From: Wolfiporia cocos
Taxonomy: Eukaryota > Basidiomycota > Agaricomycetes > Polyporales > Phaeolaceae
Direction: 5' to 3'
Length of the DNA stretch: 64,000 bases
Assembly (NCBI GenBank): GCA_029448655.1
Contig: JACCLO010000007.1
Coordinates: 1,426,001 to 1,490,000 of the forward strand
The position numbers and the translations under genes are program-made. Below, one piece after another: positions 1-11,300 of the stretch. The notes beneath the pieces are model-generated. The model was not told the DNA's origin and did no database searches. It worked only from the letters and a program-made list of their open reading frames with translations. How positions within the stretch are numbered: the stretch's first letter is position 1; each line of letters starts with the position of its first letter.

Positions 1-275
1 GACTTAGTGGTAGCAGTACCAAGGACACTATGACCCCGATTACAGAATCGTAGTATAAAAGACCTGCTGTAAATACTGGTCGAGTTCCTCAGCTCGACCT
101 TGTTGAATTACAAGGATCTTATACTCGTTCTCAAAGGCTTGAAGCAAATAAAGCCTGCAGCTAGTATATCGACACTCAACTCTACGGAGTCCGACAAATA
201 GTGCGCTATTCGACAATGCTGAGTAACTCGACTTAGTTATTTCAGCTGAACGGATATTCGATCCGTAACAACAAC
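1..275 (+). repeat. Possible LTR-retrotransposon remnant (partial LTR)
   Basis: The first 275 bases resemble the promoter and terminator part of a long terminal repeat. There is a TATAAAAG box near 54, an AATAAA polyadenylation-like signal near 147, and a terminal-looking ACA near 270. The left edge is outside the window, so a 5' TG terminus and target duplication cannot be checked. The following 300-510 stretch has a short open frame (about 70 codons, charged) that I cannot assign. From about 510 to 1190 I recognise nothing. The LTR call is weak and rests on signal order alone. Confidence 0.25.
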
Positions 276-1192
276 ATGAGTATCAAGCATCTCAAGAAAA
301 GGAAAAGCGCACCGTACACGAGGTAGAAAAGCCCATATCACATATCGAGACCATGCATGGGGAGAACATGACCATGGGGCCCTGGGCATATGAGGATGTG
401 GGTTGGAACAGCAATCTTAGGGAGCCTATGGCATATTTAAAGTCACTGTTGCTGGGCAGAGAAGCACATATATGTGCACGGAAAGAGGAGGAAACATGGT
501 AGTCAGCGCACCAGGTATTAGGCAGTGGATGAGGAGTGCCCAAGGGAATGCAGCGGTGGGCGCTGTCCAGTGTTTTGTGCCTATCATGGCAGGCGTCGTA
601 AGCTTAATGGAAGCAGGGTTAATCACGGATTAGTAGGGCATGTAGAGGGAGAAAAAATAGACATACTGCGCATGCAGGGAGCAAGCACGGCTGCAAATAA
701 GATGGTAATGCGCGGCGCCAAGAGATTAGGAAGAGATGAGGGAGATTGTGTGGCAGAGGCATCATCTTAGGTATGCACGTGTGATAGACTAGATGTCGAG
801 AGGATACCATATGGATTGGGGGAGGAGAGAGAAGGTTGAGTGTGTCGATAGTGATGAGAGCCGGCCTTTATGGACAAGATTCAAGAGCCACCCGAAAGTA
901 TGACAGAAAGGTGTTTCTCGGCCAAGCAAGGGACTTGCTATTTTGGATGGGAGCCGCGTCATTCCCGGATGTCACCCCGCTGTGTGCCGATGCCTTCCTT
1001 TTTCAATGTGTTCAATGTTCAACATTTCAACATTATGCACCGGTGGCTGTGAATATAAATGACCTGTGGTATATGGGCTCATTTACTTACTATTGCTTTG
1101 CATGCTTTCTGAGGGGACCAGCCATGGCTATGCTCAAATACACAAACTATAAACAAGTCAACTTGATCATGCCATTGACATCCCCATCCACA

Positions 1193-1440
1193 TTGATCAT
1201 ATCAATATTCCCATCCTCATTGATCCTACAATTAATATTTCTGTCCTTATTAATCCTGCCAATAAAGCTCCTGTCCCCTTTAGTCCTGCAATTAAGATTT
1301 CTGTCCTCGTTGATCCCACAAACAAAATCTCCATCCTTGTTGATCCTGCAATTAATATGTCTGTCCTCTTTGATCCTGTAAATAATATTTCATTCCTTGT
1401 TTATCCTGTAAATAATGTTTCATTCCTTGTTTATCCTGCC
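1193..1440. repeat. 30-bp tandem repeat, about eight copies
   Basis: Diverged tandem copies begin TTGATCCTG or TTTATCCTG and recur every 30 bp from 1220 to about 1440, with a shorter 27-bp first copy at 1193. The period is a multiple of three. One plus-strand frame stays open from about 1150 to 1500 and reads as a decapeptide repeat of the type V-D-P-x-N-x-I-S-x-L, but without a nearby ATG. It could be a relic of a repeat-containing (gag-like) protein or a non-coding minisatellite. Confidence 0.75.
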
Positions 1441-1620
1441 ACTACCCTGCGCATAGTATCTGCTCATATCTACATATATCTACTGAGCTGGTATTTACAA
1501 TAGTTAACGGACTAGATATGAGCATTCGCATTTTGCCGATGGTCCTACATGTAGCACTACTCAAGCTCCTGAATATTTTTCCTTTCGCACTACCCTACAC
1601 ATGGTCTGCTGCACATCTAC

Positions 1621-2296
1621 GTAGAGTTTCAATGCCACAGATGCATCTTTAGAGACACCGCAGATGCATCTGGGGCACTCTAAGTCATAGAAATTAGGTG
1701 CCCGTTAGTACCAAAATAAAGCATTGCAAGCCGGGAATTGAACCAGGAACCATGAGACCTTGGCGAAACAGCAGCTGAAACCACTCAGCTGAAGTGGTTA
1801 GTGAAAGGAAGGTCTTGTGCAAATATATATTCAGTAGTTGATATAACAACGGTTGTAAAAAAAATTTAACATCCTGCTCATATGTCAGTAAGCTCAAGTG
1901 TTCCTTGAACTCAAAATGTATCTCTTTATTAATGTATCCCACAACCCATATGTATCTGCAATGAGGTAAGGATGCTGTCATAAATTACCTACAGGGCAAT
2001 ATGGGAACATTGCAGTGTGACTTGACAATTAACAGCTACGGCGATGATAGGACATTAAATGGATCATATTGACAAGTATGTGACCGGATACCAAGACCAT
2101 TTGGCGAAGTGGTACAGGTTGCGACTTCGCTTATCCTAGGTCAAGCGTTTGAACCCTGCACAGGTATTTCTTGCGCAGATGCACCTTATTTTATTCAGAT
2201 GCATCTATGCAGCGCGCTTGGGCGTTAAGATTGCTTAGAGAGCCTCAGATGCATCTGCGGTGTCTCTAAAGATGCATCTCCGACACTGAAGTCCCT
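1621..2296. mobile_element. Inverted tRNA-SINE-like dimer, element 1
   Basis: This 676-bp element is flanked by a 7-bp direct repeat CATCTAC (1614-1620 and 2297-2303), which looks like a target-site duplication. It begins GTAGAGTTTCA and ends TGAAGTCCCTC, the same two ends as the neighbouring element at 2393-3107. The outer arms are inverted copies of each other over about 45 bp (1639-1681 against about 2236-2281). Inside them sit two different tRNA-like heads facing away from each other. One is on minus around 1712-1805, with box B GGTTCAATTCC. The other is on plus around 2098-2170, with a box-A-like TGGCGAAGTGG. Between the heads lies about 290 bp of AT-rich sequence. I read it as two SINE-like units joined head to head and inserted as one unit. 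Confidence 0.7.
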
Positions 2297-2392
2297 CCAT
2301 CTACTCCCTCTCCGTCCCACACATAAGCCTCGTTTTTCGGTACACGAATGCCGCATCTAGTCGTAGTTACTTGACGCGGGATACAAACAAAA

Positions 2393-3107
2393 GTAGAGTT
2401 TCAGTCAATTATCTTAATCTGCCAACTGCCCTTCGCTTAAGAAATCGCAGTTGCGAGCTAGGTTTGCACGCAGATTAATCTGCTAACTGCGGCAGATTAA
2501 TCTACTGTGACAATAAAATGGCACCTCCCAGATTCGAACCAAGGACCTTAGCGCAGATGAGAATAACAGCATCACAGCGTAATCAGCCAACTGAGCTACA
2601 GTGCAACTGGTGTTACCCCCATTTTAAGCAACATATAGAGTTTTTGTAAACTTCATTTTCGCAGTTTAACATCTTCCATAACACAAATACAAATGAATCT
2701 GCCTCTAAAGACCTGTGATTCCAGTATATTCAGCTTTCCCATGGTGAGTTGCTCCAGGTCAAGCATGGTAAATCAACCTACCACTATCATTGATTTCTGT
2801 ATGCTTGTTGGAGCAGTTAGTTGCCTTGATGATTTGCGAAAATTGTGTGTAAAATTTGCGTTATATATATTCTAATTGGTCAATAGTACCTGTTGCCGCA
2901 ATGGCTCAGTTGGCTAATTATGCTGCGATGCTGTTATTCTCATCTGTGCTAAGGTCCTTGGTTCGAATCCGGGATGTACCATTTTATTGTCACAGTAGAT
3001 TAATCTGCCGCAGTTAGCAGATTAATCTGCGTGCAAACCTAGCTCGCAACTGCGATTTCTTAAGCGAAGGGCAGTTGGCAGATTAAGATAATTGACTGAA
3101 GTCCCTC
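2393..3107. mobile_element. Inverted tRNA-SINE-like dimer, element 2
   Basis: This 715-bp element is flanked by AAACAAAA (2385-2392 and 3108-3115), an 8-bp target duplication. Its 11-bp ends match element 1 (GTAGAGTTTCA left, TGAAGTCCCTC right). The left 215 bp are a close inverted copy of the right 215 bp. Each arm holds a tRNA-like head followed outward by a tail with CAGATTAATCTG palindromes. The right head is on plus at about 2892-2980, with perfect box A (TGGCTCAGTTGG, about 2900) and box B (GGTTCGAATCC, about 2959). The left head is on minus at about 2515-2608. The central spacer of about 280 bp (2610-2891) has no recognisable gene. Confidence 0.75.
2892..2985 (+). other. tRNA-like RNA polymerase III promoter head
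   Basis: The sequence carries canonical box A and box B of a tRNA-type internal promoter about 50 bp apart. The mirror copy on minus (about 2515-2608) can pair six of seven acceptor bases (GCACTGT with GAGGTGC). The D-arm does not close and the T-stem is imperfect, so it is probably a tRNA-derived SINE head and not a working tRNA gene. Confidence 0.55.
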
Positions 3108-3115
3108 AAACAAAA

Positions 3116-5639
3116 AGACCGGTGAATACTGGCGCCACAGGCGTGGGAGCAGTCGGGGTGTTGATGCGGTCAATCTCCATATGCGGAATCAAACCTGGAA
3201 TGAAGCACCACCAAGGCCGCTCACCAGAATGCTGCAAATATCCCGGATGCTACTCTGATAGGCTCGGCGGTGACAAAGACAAACCCAATCTTTCTGCATT
3301 TCAATTCCAGCGGCGGCCTATGCGCCGATGGAATGCAACGTGCGCGCATCACATCGACTATCGCACGGCGGGCGCACCTTCATGCACGGCGGGTGAAGGA
3401 CGCCACCGGTGACACTTGTGTCCATGTCATTTTCATTGCAAAATCAGAATCACCGCCATAGCGAGCGTGCAAACCAGACCGGCGACCGCCTGCATCAAAG
3501 GGGCGCTATGTGCCGACCGGGCCCGGGGCGCATCATGCGCCACAGCGACGGGCCGTCACCGATGCTAATTGGGGTGGACGTCTCCCTGTGATGGATCTCA
3601 GCAGCGTTGATGCGGTGCCATCGTTGATGTCTTTCAGCATTTCCTTATGCAAGGTCTCTAGATTCCGCATCTTCCTTCGCCCAAAGGATCAGCGACATTT
3701 CTAGCCGGAGCGCTCCAAACACGTTCCGGATCATATAGGAATGCACGACGTGTACCCAGCAGTTTCGGCGGTCCTTACTCGGCATTTTCTGTCACAACTC
3801 CATCCAAACCCGCCATCTCGCAAGAATAGGATCTGACGCCGATTGCATACGTAACCTGCTGTTGTGGCGCTACGTATGTGTACGTTACACGTACAGCTTG
3901 GTTCCAATTGTCTGGCCTACCGGCCTAAATATATCACGATTTTAACCAAGTCAGGTCACATCGGCCAGAACGTACTTCGGATGCTCCTCTAGCTATGGTT
4001 CCATCGTGGGGTATACGGAAGCTCCTCGCTTAACTTCTTGAAACGATGGAGTTCAATGTAAGTCAGGCTCCTATCAGGACACAGGCGAAGTTGGCTAAAC
4101 GATATACTGGCACCAATTGTGTAGGAAATGTTGCTTGTACTGCCTGTCATGGTCCAAGTTGAGTGTCGCGACAGGCTTCGTGGTGTTCAATCACATCTCG
4201 TAAGTGTTTGAGGGACACGACGCTAATAAGATATTACAGCTGCTTCTGCCGCCATGCCTCTTGGAGCCATACATGGTAGATGAAGCCGAAGCCGCCCAAG
4301 ATTTCGCTGAAAGATACTACGTAACACATTTCGCCGTGAATTGTTTTGATACGTGCTCGACGACCACGCTTGACTCAAGAGACACAAATCATCCTCCATC
4401 GGTGCGGCTACAACCATGACCTCGGGATGTCCGAGGTCCTGCTCTGGCTGGTGTGGCTCGGCTTGAAGCTTGACCGGTGGCAAGATTGGGCGCTAGTCAT
4501 TGCTCTCTCGATTTCGCGCCATTTCAAGTAAGTAACAGCGATGTGGGCAATCGTCAACAGAAGAGGGCGAGCTTCCCCTTCCAAATTGCATTCTCGATTC
4601 AGACTGAACCTGCTCGGCAAGTTGCAATAGTGCGGTCCCGATTCGCGGCCCAAGCGATCGTCGCCTTGATCTTGATTCTGTGTCGTCGTGAAGGCACGTT
4701 CGTGCCAGTGTGTTTGACGAGATCGCAGAATGGTGAGTTTCAAACCACAATGTGTTCGAGCTGACCATGCTAGGAGTAGTTGCCTCTATAGCCCTCAGAC
4801 CGCAGCTATCGGTATTCATGGGGCGCCTGCACAACAATTGAATGTGCGTCTCTGCGCTTATGTTGTTAGTCGCTCATGTTGTTAGTCTACATTTTTCACT
4901 TAGCTTCACCAAGATTTCGAGGTCAACAGACTTCTGTATTGGCTGGCTAGTACAGCCTGGATCTATCTTCTCATGTACACAGTACCCCAAATTCCCTCGC
5001 GTTCGTTTGCGCGCCGGATCGCATTCGATATACTGCAGCTCACCATCACCGCTGCCGCAGTGTTCGTGATCCCGGCCTCTAAGCTTCAGATAAGCTCGCG
5101 CGACGAACGCCGGATGCCCACAGCCGATCTCGTGCCCGGCAATCTCGCAGCATAACGTAACGTGATATCGGCTCTTTCTGACAATCCGAGCCTCGACTTG
5201 AGAAGCAGAAAAGTCTTCATAGCTGTGCGAGATGTCCTTGGGGCACACACGAGGCCGTTACCATCGGAGCATACGTGAGGCTGCTCGGCGCTGCGCTCTG
5301 CTGTCATTTCGATCGTATTCAGTAACCATCTATGCAATTCGGCATCATTGTGATTACTTGGTGAGTTATACCATAGGAGGCGTTCCAAACGTCACTGATA
5401 TGCATTCAGCAGGGCGCCTTATCCTTTGCCACCTGCAATTACACCGTAGGCTAGACCGAGGTCAGGACTTTTGCCGCGTTTCAGTTTCTCCGGATATCAT
5501 CCGCCCTCGGCCACTATGCAATAATCATCGAGACGTCTCCTTGACCCTCGTATCGAATCGAACCATCCCGTGGCTACTATCCCACAAGAATGGCGACACT
5601 CGACGGCATCGCTGATGACTAGTACTACGGTGGTTTGTG
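3116..5639. other. Gene-poor stretch with possible coding decay
   Basis: No convincing gene. Open frames are short and lack splice or family support. On the minus strand between about 3700 and 3130 there are islands with coding-like composition, including a Pro/Thr-rich stretch near 3125-3180 of the kind seen in retrotransposon gag proteins, but frames are broken and I cannot name a family. The remainder (4200-5640) shows nothing I can support. Confidence 0.3.
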
Positions 5640-7030
5640 CGCGCGCCACGGAGGCTCTGCGCGACTGATCCTCATGTTCTACGCTTTGGTGGCTCTGCCA
5701 CTGCCACGCCTTCCCAATCCCATTCGTATGTCATCGAGCGCTGCTTTCAACACTTCCACCCGCCACAACCGCCAGCAGCCACACCCTTATTTCACTGCCA
5801 CGTTTCATCGACACTACAACGGTTATCCAGCCACACCCGAGCCACTTGGTGTCGATTCCCGTATCCGCGACCTTCGATTGCCGCCGATCACGCTGGGGCG
5901 CCCGCTAGCGATACTAGGGGCTCTGCATTCCGCTCCCTTAGGCCTTACGGTGGGCCCCGCGCCACCGCCACGCGTGCGCTGCATTGCGTCTCCGCCCCGC
6001 GCGCAAGACGCTCCTTCTGGCGCGCTAGCGTGCGCAAAGCGGGGATGGCACCGCACACCGCCCAGACGCCGCCCCGCTCTCCGTGCTCCCCGCAATGTGC
6101 TCTGCGCGCGTAACGCGCCGAGTCCGAGCGGTCGGACGCGGGCGGCTGCTGGCGGTCTCAGCGACGGTGATGGTGATGGATCTGCTCCGCGCCTGCGCAA
6201 GCTTCCCGTCCATTCAATTCGCTCCTCGAGCGCCTCTGTGCGTTCGCGATGTATGCCTGTGGGCCGCGCTTCTCTTGGGGTCGTCTTGGGCTGCGAAGCT
6301 GCGCTGGCGGCTCGGCTCGGCCGCTCCTACAGTCACATCCCACTTCGAGCTTGTACGCCCCCGCTCGCCGGCGCCGCGTTCTATGTGATCCTCCGCCCCG
6401 GGCGGAGGCTAGCACTGGGGCAGCACCGCTCCTAGCGTCGGCGCGGGGCCGTGGTGGCCCGCACGCGCGGGCGATGTGTGTGCGCGTGTGGCGCGCCGTG
6501 CGTGCTCCCACCCACGGCACCGCACATGCATCACGGGTGCTTCGATCTGCCAACTACAACTATGCCCGGCCCTCGAAGCGAGGCGTGGGCGCCTGCTGCT
6601 TCGCTATATGCCGCTGAGAGCGCACTAGTGTGCTTCGGCTTCCGCGCCTGCGTGTGCTCTCCGTCTGCGCGCCGGCACCAGCACTGGCAATGGGGCGGCG
6701 GCGGCGCGGGCCGGTGCGCGCAGGGCAGGGTAGTGGGGTGTCGGCGTGCAGGCGGCGGCGGGGTTGCGCACCGCGCGATCATGGCGGAGGATGTGCTGAT
6801 CCACCCCGCTTCCATGCGTCCGTGCGTTCGCGGGAGGAGACGAGCGCTGGGAAGGTGTGGGTGATCATGATGACAGCCGCTAGGCCGGGTTCTCGGCGGG
6901 GAAGACGCACGAGACCCGGGGCACTCGCGGGCTTCTTGTTGCGCGGCGGAGTGTGCTGCTGGCGAGGACGCGTGTGTCTCACAATTGTGGCTGTCCGTGC
7001 ACGTGTTGGTGTGTTCGAGGCGACGTTCTA
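5640..7030. other. GC-rich gene-free island
   Basis: Composition changes sharply to high GC and CpG across about 1.4 kb, with frames open simultaneously on both strands (longest about 266 codons). None has recognisable domains, a good start context or convincing splicing, and the predicted proteins are low-complexity Ala/Arg/Pro. Frames open in many registers are expected from GC-rich sequence. From 7031 to 7661 composition returns to normal and I see nothing. Confidence 0.45.
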
Positions 7031-7669
7031 GCTCGTAGCATGGTGTACGCTAATTCCGCGAGCTGTGCAGGATTGTGGCAGTGGCGGCAGTGGCGATTTT
7101 GAAGGATGTTCGATGCGGTACAGGCTGTGCCCGGAGTCCCGCGAGGTCCACGGCAGCGGCCGCAGATGGGTGGTGTATTCTCGGATATCGGCGAGCTCGG
7201 CGCGATATGATATCTACCCGTTAATGATGGGGACCTCTGGGACTGCCAAATGCACTAGTTTCAGCATCTGAATGCGTAGCGGTACAGGCGCAATTGAAAC
7301 ATCGCTGTTCACAGAGTCAGCGAGCAGATATTGTAGGATGAGAGACCGTGATTAGAAATCCATCAAACAGTATCCGCTCAGTACTAGTGGAATGTCACAT
7401 GCCATGTCGCATGCGGCTCTTACCAGATCCCCAGCTATCGATCAAATTATACGCTAATGGCACATACTAATGTGAGGCTTACGACCAGCCAGTTATGAGA
7501 ACACACCTATGGTGCGGGGCGCTTAATCACCACCTATTCTGTACAGCGGCCAATTCGATGGGTCATTGGCACCATCGGGCGCTGAATGCGCGAATTTTAC
7601 CGGAATAATGTACTATATACATGCTAGTAAAACGAATGAATTGAATGATTGCAGAGAAGCTAGTCGAGC

Positions 7670-8662
7670 TAGTGTTGTGAGGTCCGGTCCGGTCCGGTCC
7701 GGTTTTTTGGGCAGGACCGAGGACACCGACCAGGACCGGACCGCCATGGGCAACGAGGGACCGGACTGAAGACCGGTCCCAAGTAGGACCGCGGTCCTAT
7801 AGCGGTCCTAGGACCAGTCTGAACCGGTCCAGGACCGATCAAGTGGTTATTGACTTAACTATAGTTTTATATGTCAGAAACTGCAACAAAAGTGTACTTA
7901 CTACTCGATATATACCAGAACATACTAAGTACAGCCCAAAAATTGGCTATGGTGCACTGATTCTTAACTTCTGAAAGTGAAATTGTATACTGAAGTCAAT
8001 ACACAGAAATGACACTGCAGTAATTGCACACCTCAAGTTGTATCTGATGAGATCATGTGTTGCATTTTTGTATGTGCCACAATGAGTAGCATATAACTAC
8101 TGCTAAGCAGCGCTCTGCAAAAACTGGGTGATATTGAATGCACCATGCATGTGTACCATAATATGTGGGTGTTAACACTACTGGATGGGAGAATACACAA
8201 CTGCATGTCAGTCAGCAAAAGTAGTGACAATATGAGGACAGCCTGTATGTGCCAAGCAGTGCCCAAGACAATAGCAGTGCTTCATTGTATCATAAATCAG
8301 AAGGTTTTTGGTTGTTACTATTCATGTCAGCTTCTGTCTGATGTGTTTACCCTAATAGCCAGTGGTACATACATGATGCAGACCCACAAATACTTTGGTT
8401 TTGTTGTAAATTGGTCAGTCATGGTTCCCTACCTTGGAGTAACCACATTATAAGTGCTATTCTACAATAAAATCAGGACCGGTCCAGGACTGGTCCAGAC
8501 TGGTCCTTACCAGTCCTGCAAAAACTGACCACTCAGAAGGACCAGGACCAGGACCGTGTCAGGACCAGGACTGGACTGGACTGTTAAATTGATCCTAGTC
8601 AGTCTGGTCCTGGTCCAGTCCTTAGTCTTTAGTGGTCCTTGAGACCGGACCTTGCAACACTA
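7670..8662. mobile_element. Non-autonomous hAT-like transposon
   Basis: This 993-bp element has terminal inverted repeats. The left end TAGTGTTGTGAGGTCCGG mirrors the right end CCGGACCTTGCAACACTA with two mismatches. It is flanked by AGTCGAGC (7662-7669) and AGTCAAGC (8663-8670), an 8-bp duplication with one mismatch, which is the size typical of hAT insertions. Both subterminal regions (7681-7840 and 8474-8650) are packed with GGTCC/GGACC motifs, as expected for transposase-binding arrays. The AT-rich core (7850-8460) encodes no transposase, so the element would depend on one supplied in trans. Confidence 0.75.
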
Positions 8663-8689
8663 AGTCAAGCTATCCTCTCGTGCTCGTTC

Positions 8690-11300
8690 TTCATGGCTCA
8701 CAGTTGCACTCCGAATCGTTTCAAGACATCCACGGCTCGGGCCCATGCAGGAAAGGCAGCTCGGTGCACTCAGGGTGCTGCGGTCATTGTCAGTAGCGAC
8801 TTGGAGGTCGAAGGTGGCCTACAGCCAGTGCCGTCTGTAGTTTCTGAGGGCGAGTGTGACTGGGATGGGGGAGTGAATCATCAGATCTCCTCAGAGAGTG
8901 ATTGGGCATCCTTTGTCCAGTCCTCTGAAGACTCAGATGCTGAAGTCACTGAGATTGAAGGCCCGTATCTGCTTGATAGCCTTTGGAGGGAGGCAGAGGA
9001 TGAGCTAAGAATCCTGCAAGCTGTTGGCTTGACACCATAGAGCATATCAGCAGGTGCATCATAGCAAAGGAATGGAAGAAAGCCAAGTCCAAGCGAGGCT
9101 TTGGCTACACTGGCCATTCTGAGCGTATGCATTGGCGGCATGAGCAGAAGGCCAGAGAAAAAGTGGCCAAAGATGTCATTCTACAAAATACGTAAGTCAA
9201 TCCCACAATGCAGAAATGCTGCGATTGATAACTGACCATACCATTAGTAAGGGCGCCGATGTTATGCGCGACTTCATCTGGCCAAAGCAGCCCCCACCAA
9301 CTCCACAGATTGCAGACGCACCTTTGCAATCGCCACCACATAGTCCCAAGGGGTGTACAAGTGCAGCAAGCACACCACCCATTGAGCCACAGAGCTCTGA
9401 AACTGACATTGGCCTGTCAATCTCAGATAACGTCTTCATGGGCTATGCATTTGACTTACCAAGTGACACCAACTCCTGGGCAGACAATGAGGGAGATGAT
9501 GGTGATGGGGGGATTGATGAGACTGCGAAGAGAGAAGAGACAGCAGTGAGTGTGACAAACAACTCATTGGTATCATATCTCATGGCAGATTAGGTCAGCA
9601 ATAGCTTCTGCATCAAAGAGCCCTGGCCACTCAAGAGACGGAGACATGAGATCCCAGTCCGCACTGCACAAAAACTTGCTCAGGAGGAGAGACGTACCTT
9701 GTTCCAGAATGCGCTTCAAGACATTGAGAAACTCATCAAGTCCAGGCGAGATGTTTTCGTAGCAGGACCTAGTGGGCTACAGGCAGTCCGAGCACAGGCT
9801 ATACAGAGCTGCATGAGAATGGTCATACACAACGATTGCAGGCTTATACCAGCATCACAGGTGGCTGCCGAGAGCCATGGGTTTGCACTGCACTGGGGAG
9901 GCCACCTCATTCGTCATTGGGTCCATGACTGGGTAGCAAAATGCAGGCTGTCGGTATCATTGAAAGGGCATCATGTCAAGGTTTTGTCGCTTCTCAACGA
10001 CCCCATGATTGCAGCAGAGCTACGCTTATACCTCCGCTTGAACAAGTGGGCACTCAATCCTTTGAAGTTGGTGGTGTTCAGCAGAAACAAGATGGTACCT
10101 GAGGTCGCAAAGAAGTATGTTGAGCATATCATCAATACGGAGATGCCACAAGGCTTGAAGTTGAGCTGGAGCTCTTCCCGTGCATTCATCTAAAGGTTGG
10201 CAAGGGTGTCCCATTGTGCACGGCTCGTCACTGGCTTCATCATGAGGGATTTCGGTATACAGAGCACAGGAGGTCACTTTACTTTGATGGACACGAGCGA
10301 CCTGATGTGGTGCATTATCGGCAGAACACCTTCCTGCCTATAATGGCTCAGCACCATCACCGCCTAGTGGAGTATGTGGTTGGTGATGTTGAGAAGGAAC
10401 TGGAGAAGCCAGCCTCAATTTATGTCGAACATCGACTTGTTCTTGTGGCTCATGATGAAATGACTGTTCAGGCAAATGATGGCAAGAAAAAAGCTGGGTA
10501 CTCGAGGGGGAACATGCACTCAAGAAGAAGGGCCAAGGACGAGGGATCCATCAGAGTGATGTGATTGCTTTGACAGTAGGCTGGATGAAAGAAGCCAGTG
10601 AGTCATTAGAATATGGGAAAAATTATGAAGGCTATTGGACAGGGGAGCTCTTTGTCAAGCAGGTGAATTGGTTATACTTAGCATCATGTGCATACTTACA
10701 AGAAGTTTCTCAGATCAGATCAAAGATCATTCCTGAATTTGAGGCAATCCATGGGCCAGGATATCAGCTTCTTCTTGTTGATAACTCACAAGGGCATTCC
10801 ACATATGCAGAAGATGCGTTGCTCATATCACGTATGAATCTCTGACCAGGAGGAAAGCAGGCACGCTTCCATGATGGCTGGTTCATGAAAGAAGGACAGA
10901 AAGTTACTCAGAAAATGATCTTCCCTCCTGATCACCCTGAGTTTCCAAAGGCATGCGTCAAGTACTTACAGAACGTGGCCTTTGGATAGATGGGCTACGC
11001 ATGCAGTGTGCTGACAAATGTGGAAACCCAGTGCTGTGCAAAGCACATATTGGAATTGCAGCCGGACTTCAAGGTGCAGCGTTCCCTCATTCAAGAAGTT
11101 GTTGGGCATCTCTGTGTTTTCCTTCCAAAATTCCACTGTGAGCTCAATTTCATGAACCCTCGCGAGAACTGTGACTAACCTTCCTACCGCTCTTGCTTCA
11201 GTTGAGGTCACCACAATCCGGAAATGGGAGCACCGTATGGTGCGTTGGATGGATGCCTATCGTAATGGCCTTACAGCGAAGGATGCCCAACGCATCGGTG
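8690..11300 (+). pseudogene. Decayed DDE-type transposase
   Basis: A transposase can be read in order through several plus-strand frames. It starts near 8693 with an acidic N-terminal region, followed by the segment 9699-10193. Next comes DGHERPDVVHYRQ (about 10283-10322), then VAHDEMTVQAND (about 10446-10480), LLVDNSQGH (about 10770-10800) and FLPKFHCELNF (about 11119-11152). A C-terminal piece lies at 11171-11290. I know this motif order from transposon proteins in agaricomycete genomes but cannot name the superfamily. Some interruptions look like introns (GTAAGT at 9191, AG at about 9247). Others are real damage: frameshifts near 10165 and 11030, an apparent CGA-to-TGA stop near 10844, and a small deletion after CELNF. 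The hAT-like element sits immediately upstream. Confidence 0.65.

Noticed and set aside
1193..1440. A CRISPR array
   Set aside because: Repeat units are contiguous without unique spacers, and all other features indicate a eukaryotic nuclear genome.
2892..2985. A functional tRNA gene
   Set aside because: Box A and box B are perfect, but the D-arm does not pair, the T-stem is imperfect, and the sequence is duplicated in inverted form inside a mobile element.
5635..6435. A 266-codon plus-strand gene in the GC-rich island
   Set aside because: Other frames on both strands are equally open, composition is low-complexity, and there is no domain or splice support.
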